A DNA stretch of 12,833 bases from contig JAHHRP010000044.1 in the NCBI GenBank assembly GCA_020025735.1, positions 1-12,833 on the forward strand, read 5' to 3'. Under the pieces are notes generated by a model that was not told where the DNA came from, did not search any database, and worked only from the letters and a program-made list of their open reading frames with translations. This stretch comes from Evtepia sp. Its GTDB lineage: Bacteria; Bacillota; Clostridia; Oscillospirales; Oscillospiraceae. This document shows positions 1 to 7,038 of the stretch, piece by piece. Numbering within the stretch: the stretch's first letter is position 1; the number at the start of each line of letters is the position of its first letter. A program made the translations under genes and the position numbers.

Positions 1-121
1 GGAACAGGAGAAATGTCAGCGACCTCGCTTTCCGAGCTTTGAACCTTCCGGCGGCCAAAGGCCCGCTTGTCCAGGAGGCCGGGTGCGACCAATGATATCG
101 AAAACGAAGGGGCTTTTTCTG
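1..121 (+). other. Leader of the glycolytic operon, possibly with the end of an upstream gene
   Basis: No recognisable gene is present. One frame (from base 3) is open to a TGA at 93-95 and could be the last 30 codons of an unidentified upstream gene, ending in ...PLVQEAGCDQ; I do not recognise it and it does not resemble the C-terminus of GAPDH, the usual pgk neighbour. The frame of pgk is also open back to the window edge. A short stem-loop (GCGGCC at 51-56, loop AAA, GGCCCGC at 60-66, one bulged base) precedes an AGGAGG at 73-78. That AGGAGG could serve a GTG at 83 or an ATG at 92, the latter overlapping the TGA as ATGA. No convincing promoter is seen. Confidence 0.3.
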
Positions 122-1318
122 ATGAATTATGACAAGAAGACCATCCGGGACATTGATGTCTCCGGAAAAAGGATCCTCCTGCGCTGCGACTTCAATGTTC
201 CCCACGATAAGGCCACCGGGGTGATCCACGATGACACCCGTATCGTGTCTACGCTTCCTACCATCCGCTATCTGTTGGAACAGAATGCTGCTGTCATTCT
301 CCTGTCCCATATGGGCCGTCCCCATGGTCAGTGGAAACAGGAGTTGTCACTCTTCTCTGCCCGGGATCACCTGGAAAAGCTGCTTGGCATCCCTGTGACT
401 CTGACCAAAGATGTGCTCGGCCCTGACACCAAGGAACAATGTGCCGCGATTCAGCCCGGTCAGGTGGTTCTGGTAGAAAACCTCCGATTCCGCATTGAAG
501 AAGAAAAAAATGATCCTGCCTTTTCCCGGGAACTGGCCTCCCTGGCCGATCTTTTCGTCTTTGACGCTTTTGGTGCTGCCCATCGGGCTCATGCCTCTAC
601 GGAAGGTGTCTCCCACTATCTGCCCTCTGTGGCAGGCTTATTGGTCGAGAAGGAACTCAACTTCATGGGCAAAGCCTTAGAAAATCCCAAGCGGCCCCTG
701 GTCGCTATCCTTGGCGGTGCCAAAGTTTCTGATAAAATTGGTGTCATCAATAACTTACTCCAAAAAGCAGACACAATCATTATCGGTGGTGGCATGTCCT
801 ATACTTTCCAGGTTGCCCAAGGAAAACAGATCGGCACCTCCCTACTGGACAAAGCACACGTCGCGTTTGCCAAAGAAATGATCGAAAAGGCCAAAAATCT
901 TGGTGTCACCCTTCTGCTGCCTCAGGATAATATCGCCGCTAAGGAGTTCTCTGCTGAGGCACAACCTATCCCAGTAGACCCTGACCACTTCCCCGATGAT
1001 CTCATGGGGATGGACATCGGCCCCAAAACCATCCAGAGTTTTACAAATGCCATTCAAGGTGCTGGTACTATAATTTGGAACGGCCCTATGGGTGTTTTTG
1101 AGTTCCCTGCTTTCGCAAAGGGTACCAACGCCGTAGCCACTGCTATGGCACAACAAACCGATGCCATCACCATCGTGGGCGGCGGTGATTCTGCCTCTGC
1201 TGTGGAAAAGAGCGGCCAGGCAGCTAAGTTCTCCCACATCTCCACCGGTGGCGGCGCTTCGCTGGAATTCCTGGAAGGTCTTATCCTTCCTGGCATCGCC
1301 TGCCTGGCTGACAAATAA
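122..1318 (+). CDS. pgk: Phosphoglycerate kinase
   Basis: Cytosolic glycolytic enzyme that transfers the phosphate of 1,3-bisphosphoglycerate to ADP, giving ATP and 3-phosphoglycerate. The 398-residue product has the normal family length and two-domain layout. Visible motifs are the N-terminal signature RCDFNVP (21-27), DDTRI (37-41), SHMGRP (62-67), DAFGAAHRAHAST (148-160), the hinge and nucleotide region GGAKVSDKIG (198-207), WNGPMGVFEFPAF (319-331), GGGDSA (353-358) and the C-terminal HISTGGGAS (372-380). Phe147 stands where many homologues have Asn (usually NDAFG). The ATG at 122 is chosen because it gives the normal N-terminus (MNYDKKTIRDIDV) and has AAGGGG at 107-112, 9 nt upstream. An in-frame GTG at 83 or ATG at 92 would add 13 or 10 residues. 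It is the first complete gene of a plus-strand operon and is followed after 28 nt by tpiA. Confidence 0.97.
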   Translation: MNYDKKTIRDIDVSGKRILLRCDFNVPHDKATGVIHDDTRIVSTLPTIRYLLEQNAAVILLSHMGRPHGQWKQELSLFSARDHLEKLLGIPVTLTKDVLGPDTKEQCAAIQPGQVVLVENLRFRIEEEKNDPAFSRELASLADLFVFDAFGAAHRAHASTEGVSHYLPSVAGLLVEKELNFMGKALENPKRPLVAILGGAKVSDKIGVINNLLQKADTIIIGGGMSYTFQVAQGKQIGTSLLDKAHVAFAKEMIEKAKNLGVTLLLPQDNIAAKEFSAEAQPIPVDPDHFPDDLMGMDIGPKTIQSFTNAIQGAGTIIWNGPMGVFEFPAFAKGTNAVATAMAQQTDAITIVGGGDSASAVEKSGQAAKFSHISTGGGASLEFLEGLILPGIACLADK

Positions 1319-1346
1319 GCGGCTGGAGAAGAGGAAATGAGAACCC

Positions 1347-2120
1347 ATGAATAGAAAGTATCGTAAAACTATCATTGCGGGCAACTGGAAAATGCACAAG
1401 ACTGCCAGCCAAACCAAAGTATTTGCTGAGCGGTTGAAGGGGGCATTGCCCCGGGTCAAGCGGTGCAGCATCGTTCTATGTGTGCCCTATGTGGATATTC
1501 CAGCTGCAGTGAAAATCCTCAAAGATAGCCGTGTCGCTGTGGGCGCACAGAACCTGCATTGGGAGGCCAGCGGACCCTTTACTGGAGAGATCTCCGCAGC
1601 CATGCTGGCCGATTTGGACGTGAAATACGTCATCATCGGTCACAGTGAGCGCCGGGAGTATTTTGGGGAAAGTGATTTGATCATTAACAAGAAGATTCAT
1701 GCCGCCCTGAATGCCGGTCTGCGTCCTATCCTCTGTGTCGGAGAGGACCTAGAACAACGGGATCTTGGTGTAACACTGGAATTTATCTCCTATCAGCTTA
1801 AAGCCGCACTGGCCGGTGTGTCATCTGAGGAGATGCGCCGTGTAGTCATTGCCTATGAGCCTATTTGGGCCATCGGCACCGGCAATACCGCCACGCCAGA
1901 GCAGGCTGGAGAAGTGTGCGCTGCCATTCGCGGTGTACTACGAAAACTATACGGTGCCCGGATCGCCCGGTCCACTACCATCCAGTATGGCGGCTCCATG
2001 AACGAGACCAATGCCGAAGCCCTCCTTCGCCAGGAGGATGTGGATGGCGGTCTCATTGGCACTGCTGCTCTGGACACAGAGAAATTTCTGCAAATTATTC
2101 AAACCGCCAATCAAGATTAA
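1347..2120 (+). CDS. tpiA: Triosephosphate isomerase
   Basis: Interconverts dihydroxyacetone phosphate and glyceraldehyde 3-phosphate in the cytosol. The 257-residue product is a typical TIM barrel. The catalytic residues are visible: Lys15 in AGNWKMHKT (11-19), His99 in IIGHSERREYFGE (96-108) and Glu171 in the signature AYEPIWAIGTG (169-179), which also contains the flexible loop 6. The phosphate-binding YGGSMN is at 214-219. The final phosphate-binding segment reads GLIGTAAL (235-242), where most family members have GGA or GGAS, so Thr239 replaces a usual Gly. The start ATG follows AGAGGA by about 11 nt. An earlier ATG at 1337 is ruled out because it meets a stop after five codons. The gene sits between pgk (28 nt away) and gpmI (48 nt away), consistent with co-transcription. 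Confidence 0.97.
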   Translation: MNRKYRKTIIAGNWKMHKTASQTKVFAERLKGALPRVKRCSIVLCVPYVDIPAAVKILKDSRVAVGAQNLHWEASGPFTGEISAAMLADLDVKYVIIGHSERREYFGESDLIINKKIHAALNAGLRPILCVGEDLEQRDLGVTLEFISYQLKAALAGVSSEEMRRVVIAYEPIWAIGTGNTATPEQAGEVCAAIRGVLRKLYGARIARSTTIQYGGSMNETNAEALLRQEDVDGGLIGTAALDTEKFLQIIQTANQD

Positions 2121-2132
2121 TGATAAACCTAT

Positions 2133-2148
2133 CGGAGCTGTTGCTCCG
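2133..2148 (+). promoter_or_regulatory. Intercistronic stem-loop just upstream of the gpmI ribosome binding site
   Basis: CGGAGC (2133-2138), loop TGTT and GCTCCG (2143-2148) form a perfect 6-bp hairpin in the 48-nt gap between tpiA and gpmI. It ends about 5 nt before the purine-rich GAGGGAAAGG that precedes the gpmI start. There is no T-tract, so it is not a standard terminator. It could be an RNA-processing or stability element, a modest control on gpmI translation, or chance. The inverted repeat is seen directly; the role is inference. Confidence 0.4.
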
Positions 2149-2168
2149 GGAACCGAGGGAAAGGTTTT

Positions 2169-3683
2169 ATGAAAACGCCGACGACACTTATTATTATGGA
2201 CGGATTTGCTCTGGGCGAAGATATTCCAGGCAATGCGGTCCACGCCGCCGATACCCCCCAGCTGGACTATCTCTTCTCTCAATATCCTTTCTGTCAGCTG
2301 GAGGCTTCCGGCCTTGACGTAGGTCTGCCCGAAGGGCAGATGGGAAACAGCGAGGTAGGGCACACCAACATTGGTGCCGGCCGAGTGGTTTTCCAAGACC
2401 TGCCCAAAATCAGTCACGCCATTGAAGACGGCTCTTTTTATGACAACGCCGCCTACCTTGCTGCCATTCAAGCCTGCAAGGATACTGGCAGCGCCCTTCA
2501 TCTTATGGGCTTGCTCTCTGACGGCGGGGTACACAGCCACATCAACCATCTATTCGCCCTGCTGGAGCTGGCCAAGCGTCACGGTTTGGATCAGCTCTAT
2601 ATTCACGTCTTTTTGGACGGGAGGGATGTCTCCCCTACCTCAGGAAAGGACTTCGTCCAGCAACTCCAGCGGCAGCTGGACACGTTAGGGATTGGACAGG
2701 TCGCCGATGTAATGGGACGCTACTATGCTATGGATCGAGACAGTCGATGGAATCGTCTCCAGCGCGCTTACGATGCCATCGCCAATGGTGAGGCCCCCTT
2801 CGCTGCCGACCCACTGCAAGCCATCCAGGACTCCTATGACGCTGGTATTACTGACGAATTCATGGAACCTGTCATCTGCTGCCATGAAGGCCACCTGCGG
2901 TCAGGAGACAGCGTGATCTTCTATAACTTCCGACCCGATCGAGCCAGAGAAATCACCCGTGCCCTGGTAGACCCAGACTTCGATAAAATCAAACGGAAAC
3001 GAGGCTGCTTCCCGCTGCACTTTGTTTGCACCACTGAGTATGATGCCACCATGCCAAAGGTTTCTGTTGCTTTCCCCCACGAAAAGCTGGAGAACATCTT
3101 TGGAGAGTATCTGAGCAAACTGGGGCTGACGCAACTACGGATTGCAGAAACTGAGAAATACGCCCACGTAACCTTCTTCTTTAACGGCGGTCAAGAGGCC
3201 ATCTTCCCCGGAGAAGACCGATGCCTTATCCCCTCCCCCAAGGTGGCTACCTATGACCGTAAACCTGAAATGAGCGCCCTTGCCATCACTGACGAAGCCA
3301 TTCGCCGAATCGAAAGCGGCAAGTATGACGTCATTATCCTGAATTTTGCCAACTGTGATATGGTCGGTCATACTGGGGTCTTCGATGCCGCAGTTGAGGC
3401 CGTAGAAACTGTGGATACCTGTGTTGCCCGGGTGGTGAAAGCCACAACAGATCTTGGCGGTGTTGCTCTGATTACCGCCGACCATGGCAACGCAGAGCAG
3501 ATGCTGGACCACAACGGCCAGCCCTTTACCGCTCACACCATCAATCCCGTCCCGTTCTGTATTGTAGGTGCCGCTGTTCGTCTGCGAGATGGTCGTCTGG
3601 CGGATATCGCTCCTACTATGCTTGACCTCATGGGACTAAATCAACCAGAAGAGATGGACGGAAAAACTCTTATCATCAACTAA
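2169..3683 (+). CDS. gpmI: 2,3-bisphosphoglycerate-independent phosphoglycerate mutase
   Basis: Interconverts 3- and 2-phosphoglycerate using two Mn2+ ions and a phosphoserine intermediate; it belongs to the alkaline phosphatase superfamily and is cytosolic. The 504-residue length is usual. The metal and catalytic residues are all visible: Asp11 (IIMDGFALGE), nucleophile Ser61 in GNSEVGHTNIGAGR (59-72), SDGGVHSH (117-124), GRDVSP (151-156), NFRPDRAR (253-260), Asp397 and His401 in NFANCDMVGHTG (392-403), Asp438 and His439 in TADHGNAE (436-443), and His456 in TAHT. NCD is a small variation on the usual NPD. The ATG at 2169 is preceded by GAGGGAAAGG and gives a standard N-terminus. It lies between tpiA and eno, with an inverted repeat on each side. 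Confidence 0.97.
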   Translation: MKTPTTLIIMDGFALGEDIPGNAVHAADTPQLDYLFSQYPFCQLEASGLDVGLPEGQMGNSEVGHTNIGAGRVVFQDLPKISHAIEDGSFYDNAAYLAAIQACKDTGSALHLMGLLSDGGVHSHINHLFALLELAKRHGLDQLYIHVFLDGRDVSPTSGKDFVQQLQRQLDTLGIGQVADVMGRYYAMDRDSRWNRLQRAYDAIANGEAPFAADPLQAIQDSYDAGITDEFMEPVICCHEGHLRSGDSVIFYNFRPDRAREITRALVDPDFDKIKRKRGCFPLHFVCTTEYDATMPKVSVAFPHEKLENIFGEYLSKLGLTQLRIAETEKYAHVTFFFNGGQEAIFPGEDRCLIPSPKVATYDRKPEMSALAITDEAIRRIESGKYDVIILNFANCDMVGHTGVFDAAVEAVETVDTCVARVVKATTDLGGVALITADHGNAEQMLDHNGQPFTAHTINPVPFCIVGAAVRLRDGRLADIAPTMLDLMGLNQPEEMDGKTLIIN

Positions 3684-3707
3684 CCGGGCCTAATCTGGCC
3701 CGGTTTT
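3682..3707 (+). terminator. Terminator-like stem-loop between gpmI and eno
   Basis: Starting inside the gpmI stop codon, AACCGGGCC (3682-3690), a 6-nt loop (TAATCT) and GGCCCGGTT (3697-3705) form a 9-bp GC-rich stem. It is followed by only two further T residues (four Ts in all, 3704-3707) before GGG. The geometry is that of an intrinsic terminator with a weak U-tract, so it probably gives partial termination or marks an mRNA processing or 3'-end site. No separate eno promoter is obvious in the 55-nt gap, so read-through into eno is expected. Confidence 0.55.
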
Positions 3708-3738
3708 GGGAAACCACTGCAAAAGGAGCGTATTGAAT

Positions 3739-5040
3739 ATGAAGCAGATGATGGAAATCGTTGATGTTCTAGGCCGGGAGATCCTAGACTCCCGGGGCAA
3801 CCCCACCGTAGAGGTAGAGGTTTACCTGGATGACGGCACCATGGGAAGGGCCGCAGTGCCGTCTGGAGCCTCCACGGGGGTCTATGAGGCCTGTGAACTG
3901 CGGGATGGAGATAAGAACCGTTATCTCGGAAAAGGTGTAACCCAGGCAGTGGAGTATGTCAACACCGACATCGCCGAAGCTCTGATCGGTTTGAATGCCT
4001 TAGACCAAACCTATATTGATAAGCTCCTTATAGAGCTTGATGGCACAGACAATAAGAGCCGTTTAGGCGCTAACGCCATCCTGGGTGCTTCCTTGGCCTG
4101 CGCCAAAGCTGCCAGCCAGTGTCTGGGTCTGCCGCTATACAGCTACTTAGGGGGGGTGAACAGCAAAACCCTGCCAGTGCCCATGATGAACATTCTGAAC
4201 GGCGGCGCTCACGCCACCAACAATGTAGATATTCAAGAGTTCATGGTGATGCCCGTAGGTGCCAAAAGTTGGAAGGAAGCTTTGCGGATGTGCGCAGAGG
4301 TCTTCCACACGCTGAAACGTGTTCTGAAAGAAAATGGCACCCCCGCTGCTGGTGTTGGCGATGAGGGCGGATATGCCCCCAACTTAAAGAAAGACGAGGA
4401 TGCTTTAAAGGCCATTGTAGCTGCCATTGATGCCGCTGGTTATAAGCCCTATGATGATTTCATGATTGCCATTGATGCAGCTACCTCCGAGTGGTACAAT
4501 GAAGAGACTGGCTGCTATGATCTGCCCAAAGCAAAAAAGACCATGACCCGACAGCAGCTGGTAAATATGTGGAAGAAGTTTGCTGACACTTATCCTATCA
4601 TCTCCTTGGAAGACGGTATGGGAGAAACGGACTGGGAAGGCTGGGCCTTGCTGACCAAAACGCTGGGCAGCCGTTTGCAGCTGGTGGGCGATGATCTATT
4701 CGTGACCAACACCCAGCGCCTAAAGACCGGAATCGAAAAAGGTGTTGCAAACTCCATCCTCATTAAAGTCAATCAGATCGGCACCTTATCTGAAACCTTA
4801 GATGCCATCCAGATGGCCAATCGGGCTGGTTATACCACTGTGATCTCCCACCGCTCTGGAGAAACGGAAGACACTACCATTGCAGATCTGGCCGTGGCTC
4901 TCAACGCAGGACAAATTAAAACCGGTGCCCCCAGCCGTACTGACCGGGTAGCCAAGTACAATCAGCTCTTGCGCATCGAAGAAGAATTGGACGATGTGGC
5001 ACAGTATCCTGGTAAACAGGCGTTCTTTAATCTAAAGTAA
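3739..5040 (+). CDS. eno: Enolase (phosphopyruvate hydratase)
   Basis: Dehydrates 2-phosphoglycerate to phosphoenolpyruvate in a Mg2+-dependent reaction; bacterial enolases are cytosolic and sometimes also found on the surface. The 433-residue product is full length. The expected residues are present: the substrate loop SGASTG (42-47), His158 in NGGAHA, Glu209 in GDEGG (207-211), Mg2+ ligands Asp246 (IDAATSE), Glu291 (SLEDGM) and Asp318 (VGDDLFVTN), the signature LIKVNQIGTLSET (341-353) with catalytic Lys343, His371-Arg372-Ser373 and Lys394 (IKTGAPSR). The ATG at 3739 has AAGGAG (3723-3728) 10 nt upstream. TTG codons at 3706 and 3733 are in frame, but 3706 would run through the intergenic stem-loop and 3733 sits too close to the ribosome binding site. 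It is the last gene of the glycolytic operon and is followed by a strong terminator. Confidence 0.97.
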   Translation: MKQMMEIVDVLGREILDSRGNPTVEVEVYLDDGTMGRAAVPSGASTGVYEACELRDGDKNRYLGKGVTQAVEYVNTDIAEALIGLNALDQTYIDKLLIELDGTDNKSRLGANAILGASLACAKAASQCLGLPLYSYLGGVNSKTLPVPMMNILNGGAHATNNVDIQEFMVMPVGAKSWKEALRMCAEVFHTLKRVLKENGTPAAGVGDEGGYAPNLKKDEDALKAIVAAIDAAGYKPYDDFMIAIDAATSEWYNEETGCYDLPKAKKTMTRQQLVNMWKKFADTYPIISLEDGMGETDWEGWALLTKTLGSRLQLVGDDLFVTNTQRLKTGIEKGVANSILIKVNQIGTLSETLDAIQMANRAGYTTVISHRSGETEDTTIADLAVALNAGQIKTGAPSRTDRVAKYNQLLRIEEELDDVAQYPGKQAFFNLK

Positions 5041-5056
5041 TCCGTCTCATCTCCTT

Positions 5057-5096
5057 CCTGGACCAGTGAGTTTACCACTTGGTCCGGGAATTTTTC
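5057..5096 (+). terminator. Intrinsic terminator after eno
   Basis: The arms CCTGGACCAGTG (5057-5068) and CACTTGGTCCGGG (5076-5088) pair as a 12-bp stem with one bulged T and one T-G pair around the loop AGTTTAC. AATTTTTC follows. It begins 17 nt after the eno stop and closes the glycolytic transcription unit. Confidence 0.85.
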
Positions 5097-5127
5097 TTAT
5101 AAGAGCAGCAGACTCTCCTCTATCTGC

Positions 5128-5158
5128 TAGACATTTTGTCGAACTTATGTGATATACT
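5128..5158 (+). promoter_or_regulatory. Probable sigma-A-type promoter of the SLH protein gene
   Basis: An extended -10 element, TG-A-TATACT (5150-5158), lies about 50 nt upstream of the GTG start. TAGACA (5128-5133, five of six matches to TTGACA) lies 19 bp upstream of the hexamer. The spacing is slightly long, which the extended -10 could offset. Together with the terminator just upstream, it suggests that the surface-protein gene is transcribed independently of glycolysis. Confidence 0.5.
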
Positions 5159-5207
5159 TTATTGTAATCATTGCCATCCTAAGTATCTGTAAAGGAGGAT
5201 ACCTTCT

Positions 5208-6950
5208 GTGAAGAAAAACCGTCTCATCTCTACCGTCTTGGCTGCTGCACTGCTGCTGACTCTGGCAGCACTCCCCATGGCCAGTGCTGCCGGGACCTCC
5301 ACATACAAAGGAAAGACGTACAGCACAGACTATACCACTTGGCGGCAGGGTGACCCCGCTTGGGGCAGCACTGCCTTGGGCGATGTCCATACAATGGCCG
5401 GTTCCGGCTGCCTTGTTTCCTCCATCGCCATCCTTATGTGTCATTCAAAAGCTTATCAGCCCTCCTCCCTCAACCCAGGTTCCCTGCGAGACTGGTTAGA
5501 TGGCAAAGGCTACATTAGTCACAGCTCAGATCGTTCTAAGGATGCTTTGCTGTCTTTTGGCCGTATTACCTCTTCCTCTTCTCCCCGGTTCTATTTCGTC
5601 AATCAAACTTTCTTTTCTACTTCTACCCCTTTGGAAACCGTCATCTCCAAAGTCAACAACCTTTTGGGACAAGGTTATTACGTCATTGCCCGGGTAAAAA
5701 ACAGCGGTCACTTCGTCCCCATTGCCAAAACGACATCCGATGATGCCCTTCTCTATGATCCTGGGGCCCCATCCAAGAAATATCTATCCGATTACAACGG
5801 CACCATCGGGGGACTGATTTACTTCAAAGCCAACCTCTCTGGCAAGGACACGATTCTTCAGGAGTTGGCCAATCCCAGCGCTCCCAACGTTAAAAAGCTT
5901 TCCTCCACCTATGGCGACGGAGACAGGGTCTCTGTTGCTTGGGACGCTGCCAATTTGGCCACACATTATAATGTCTATGTAGAGCAGAAGCAAAGCAATG
6001 GAACGTGGAAAGAAAATTTCAAAACCTATTTCTATACTACTTCCCCCTATGCCCTCGAACGGCTGCCAGCAGGTACATATCGCCTAAAGGTCCAATCCAC
6101 CAACGGCAACAACTGGACATATGCTAATTCAGACTATCAGACCTTTACCATCAAACCTGGTCACCTTACCATCACCTACAATGCAAACGGCGGCAGTGTC
6201 TCTCCTGGCTCGAAATTGGTCTCTGCTACAAGCACCTATGATCTCCCCACGCCCACACGAAAAAATGCCGCTTTCTTGGGTTGGTACACCGCTCAGGGAA
6301 AGGAAATGGTTACCAATGGCACTAAACTGAAAAGCACCTACGGCCAGACCTTAGTCGCCAAGTGGGATACTGGCGGTCGAAGTTTGGTCAAAACAAAATC
6401 CTATCATGACAACTTCAAGGATGTATCTAAAAACGCTTGGTATTATGATAAAGTAGTTGATTCCTATGCTTACGGACTCATGAATGGCACAGACGCGGGC
6501 AAATTTGAACCCACCAAGCCAGTCTCTGCTGCCCAAGCCATCACGCTGGCTTCCAGACTGCGAAAGCTATATCTCACTGGGAACGGCAACTTCCCTGCCT
6601 CTAATCCTTGGTATAAATCATATGCAGATTACGCCATCAGCCAAAAGATTATCACTTCCCTCCCCTCTAAAATCAATGCCCCTCTTACCCGTCAAGAGTT
6701 TGCCTCCATCTTAGCCAATGCCTTTCCTGACTCTGCTCTGCCAGTGGTCAATTCGATACCAGACGGTTCAATCCCTGATGTATATCGGTCAGATAAAGGT
6801 ATTTATAAGCTTTATCGTGCGGGCATCCTTTCTGGCAACGACAGCACCGGGACCTTCCGCCCCAACGCCCCCATTACCCGCGCTGAGGTGTCAGCCATTC
6901 TTGTCCGTATGGCTAATCCCAACACACGCATCCTTTTAACTTTGAAGTGA
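5208..6950 (+). CDS. Secreted C39-like peptidase with FN3-like, InlB-type and three SLH repeats
   Basis: A 580-residue modular surface protein. Residues 1-27 form a signal peptide (MKKNR, hydrophobic core, ASA cleavage site). Residues about 40-205 resemble the Peptidase_C39_2 fold: WRQGDPAWG (45-53), Cys68 in GSGCLVSS, His168 in SGHFVPI and Asp184 in YDPG form a plausible cysteine-peptidase triad. About 224-316 looks like a fibronectin-III domain, with YNVYVEQ and PAGTYRLKVQ. About 318-387 is an InlB/Listeria-Bacteroides-type repeat (ITYNANGGSVSPGS, FLGWYTA, LVAKW). Three SLH repeats follow at about 402-452, 465-507 and 520-568; the first and third carry FKDV...GLMNGT...FEP and IPDV...GILSGN...FRP. 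SLH repeats usually anchor proteins non-covalently to cell-wall polysaccharide, so a wall-attached protease or peptide-binding protein is inferred; its substrate is unknown. The GTG start is supported by AGGAGG (5193-5198) 9 nt upstream. Confidence 0.85.
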   Translation: MKKNRLISTVLAAALLLTLAALPMASAAGTSTYKGKTYSTDYTTWRQGDPAWGSTALGDVHTMAGSGCLVSSIAILMCHSKAYQPSSLNPGSLRDWLDGKGYISHSSDRSKDALLSFGRITSSSSPRFYFVNQTFFSTSTPLETVISKVNNLLGQGYYVIARVKNSGHFVPIAKTTSDDALLYDPGAPSKKYLSDYNGTIGGLIYFKANLSGKDTILQELANPSAPNVKKLSSTYGDGDRVSVAWDAANLATHYNVYVEQKQSNGTWKENFKTYFYTTSPYALERLPAGTYRLKVQSTNGNNWTYANSDYQTFTIKPGHLTITYNANGGSVSPGSKLVSATSTYDLPTPTRKNAAFLGWYTAQGKEMVTNGTKLKSTYGQTLVAKWDTGGRSLVKTKSYHDNFKDVSKNAWYYDKVVDSYAYGLMNGTDAGKFEPTKPVSAAQAITLASRLRKLYLTGNGNFPASNPWYKSYADYAISQKIITSLPSKINAPLTRQEFASILANAFPDSALPVVNSIPDGSIPDVYRSDKGIYKLYRAGILSGNDSTGTFRPNAPITRAEVSAILVRMANPNTRILLTLK

Positions 6951-6970
6951 CAAAAATCCCGCTATCACCT

Positions 6971-7018
6971 AAAAAGGGTTCCCAAGATAGTCATATTGCT
7001 ATCTTGGGAACCCTTTTT
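6971..7018. terminator. Bidirectional intrinsic terminator between convergent genes
   Basis: The arms 6971-6990 and 6999-7018 are perfect 20-bp reverse complements around an 8-nt loop (TCATATTG). The right arm ends in T6 and the left arm begins with A5, so the same hairpin gives a U-tract on both strands. It lies 20 nt after the SLH-gene stop on the plus strand and 20 nt after the yebC stop on the minus strand, serving both convergent genes. Confidence 0.92.
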
Positions 7019-7038
7019 TATCTTTTTTCTTCTTCGGC

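Noticed and set aside
842..1471. A 209-codon open frame on the minus strand across pgk and tpiA
   Set aside because: Antisense to two confidently identified glycolytic genes and their gap; no recognisable domain.
1865..2317. A 150-codon plus-strand frame bridging tpiA and gpmI
   Set aside because: Out of frame with both genes and rich in Arg/Cys/His as expected of a shifted frame; no start signal.
5136..5158. TTGTCG at 5136-5141 as the -35 of the SLH-gene promoter
   Set aside because: Only 11 bp separate it from the good extended -10, too short for sigma-A; TAGACA at 5128 is the better partner.
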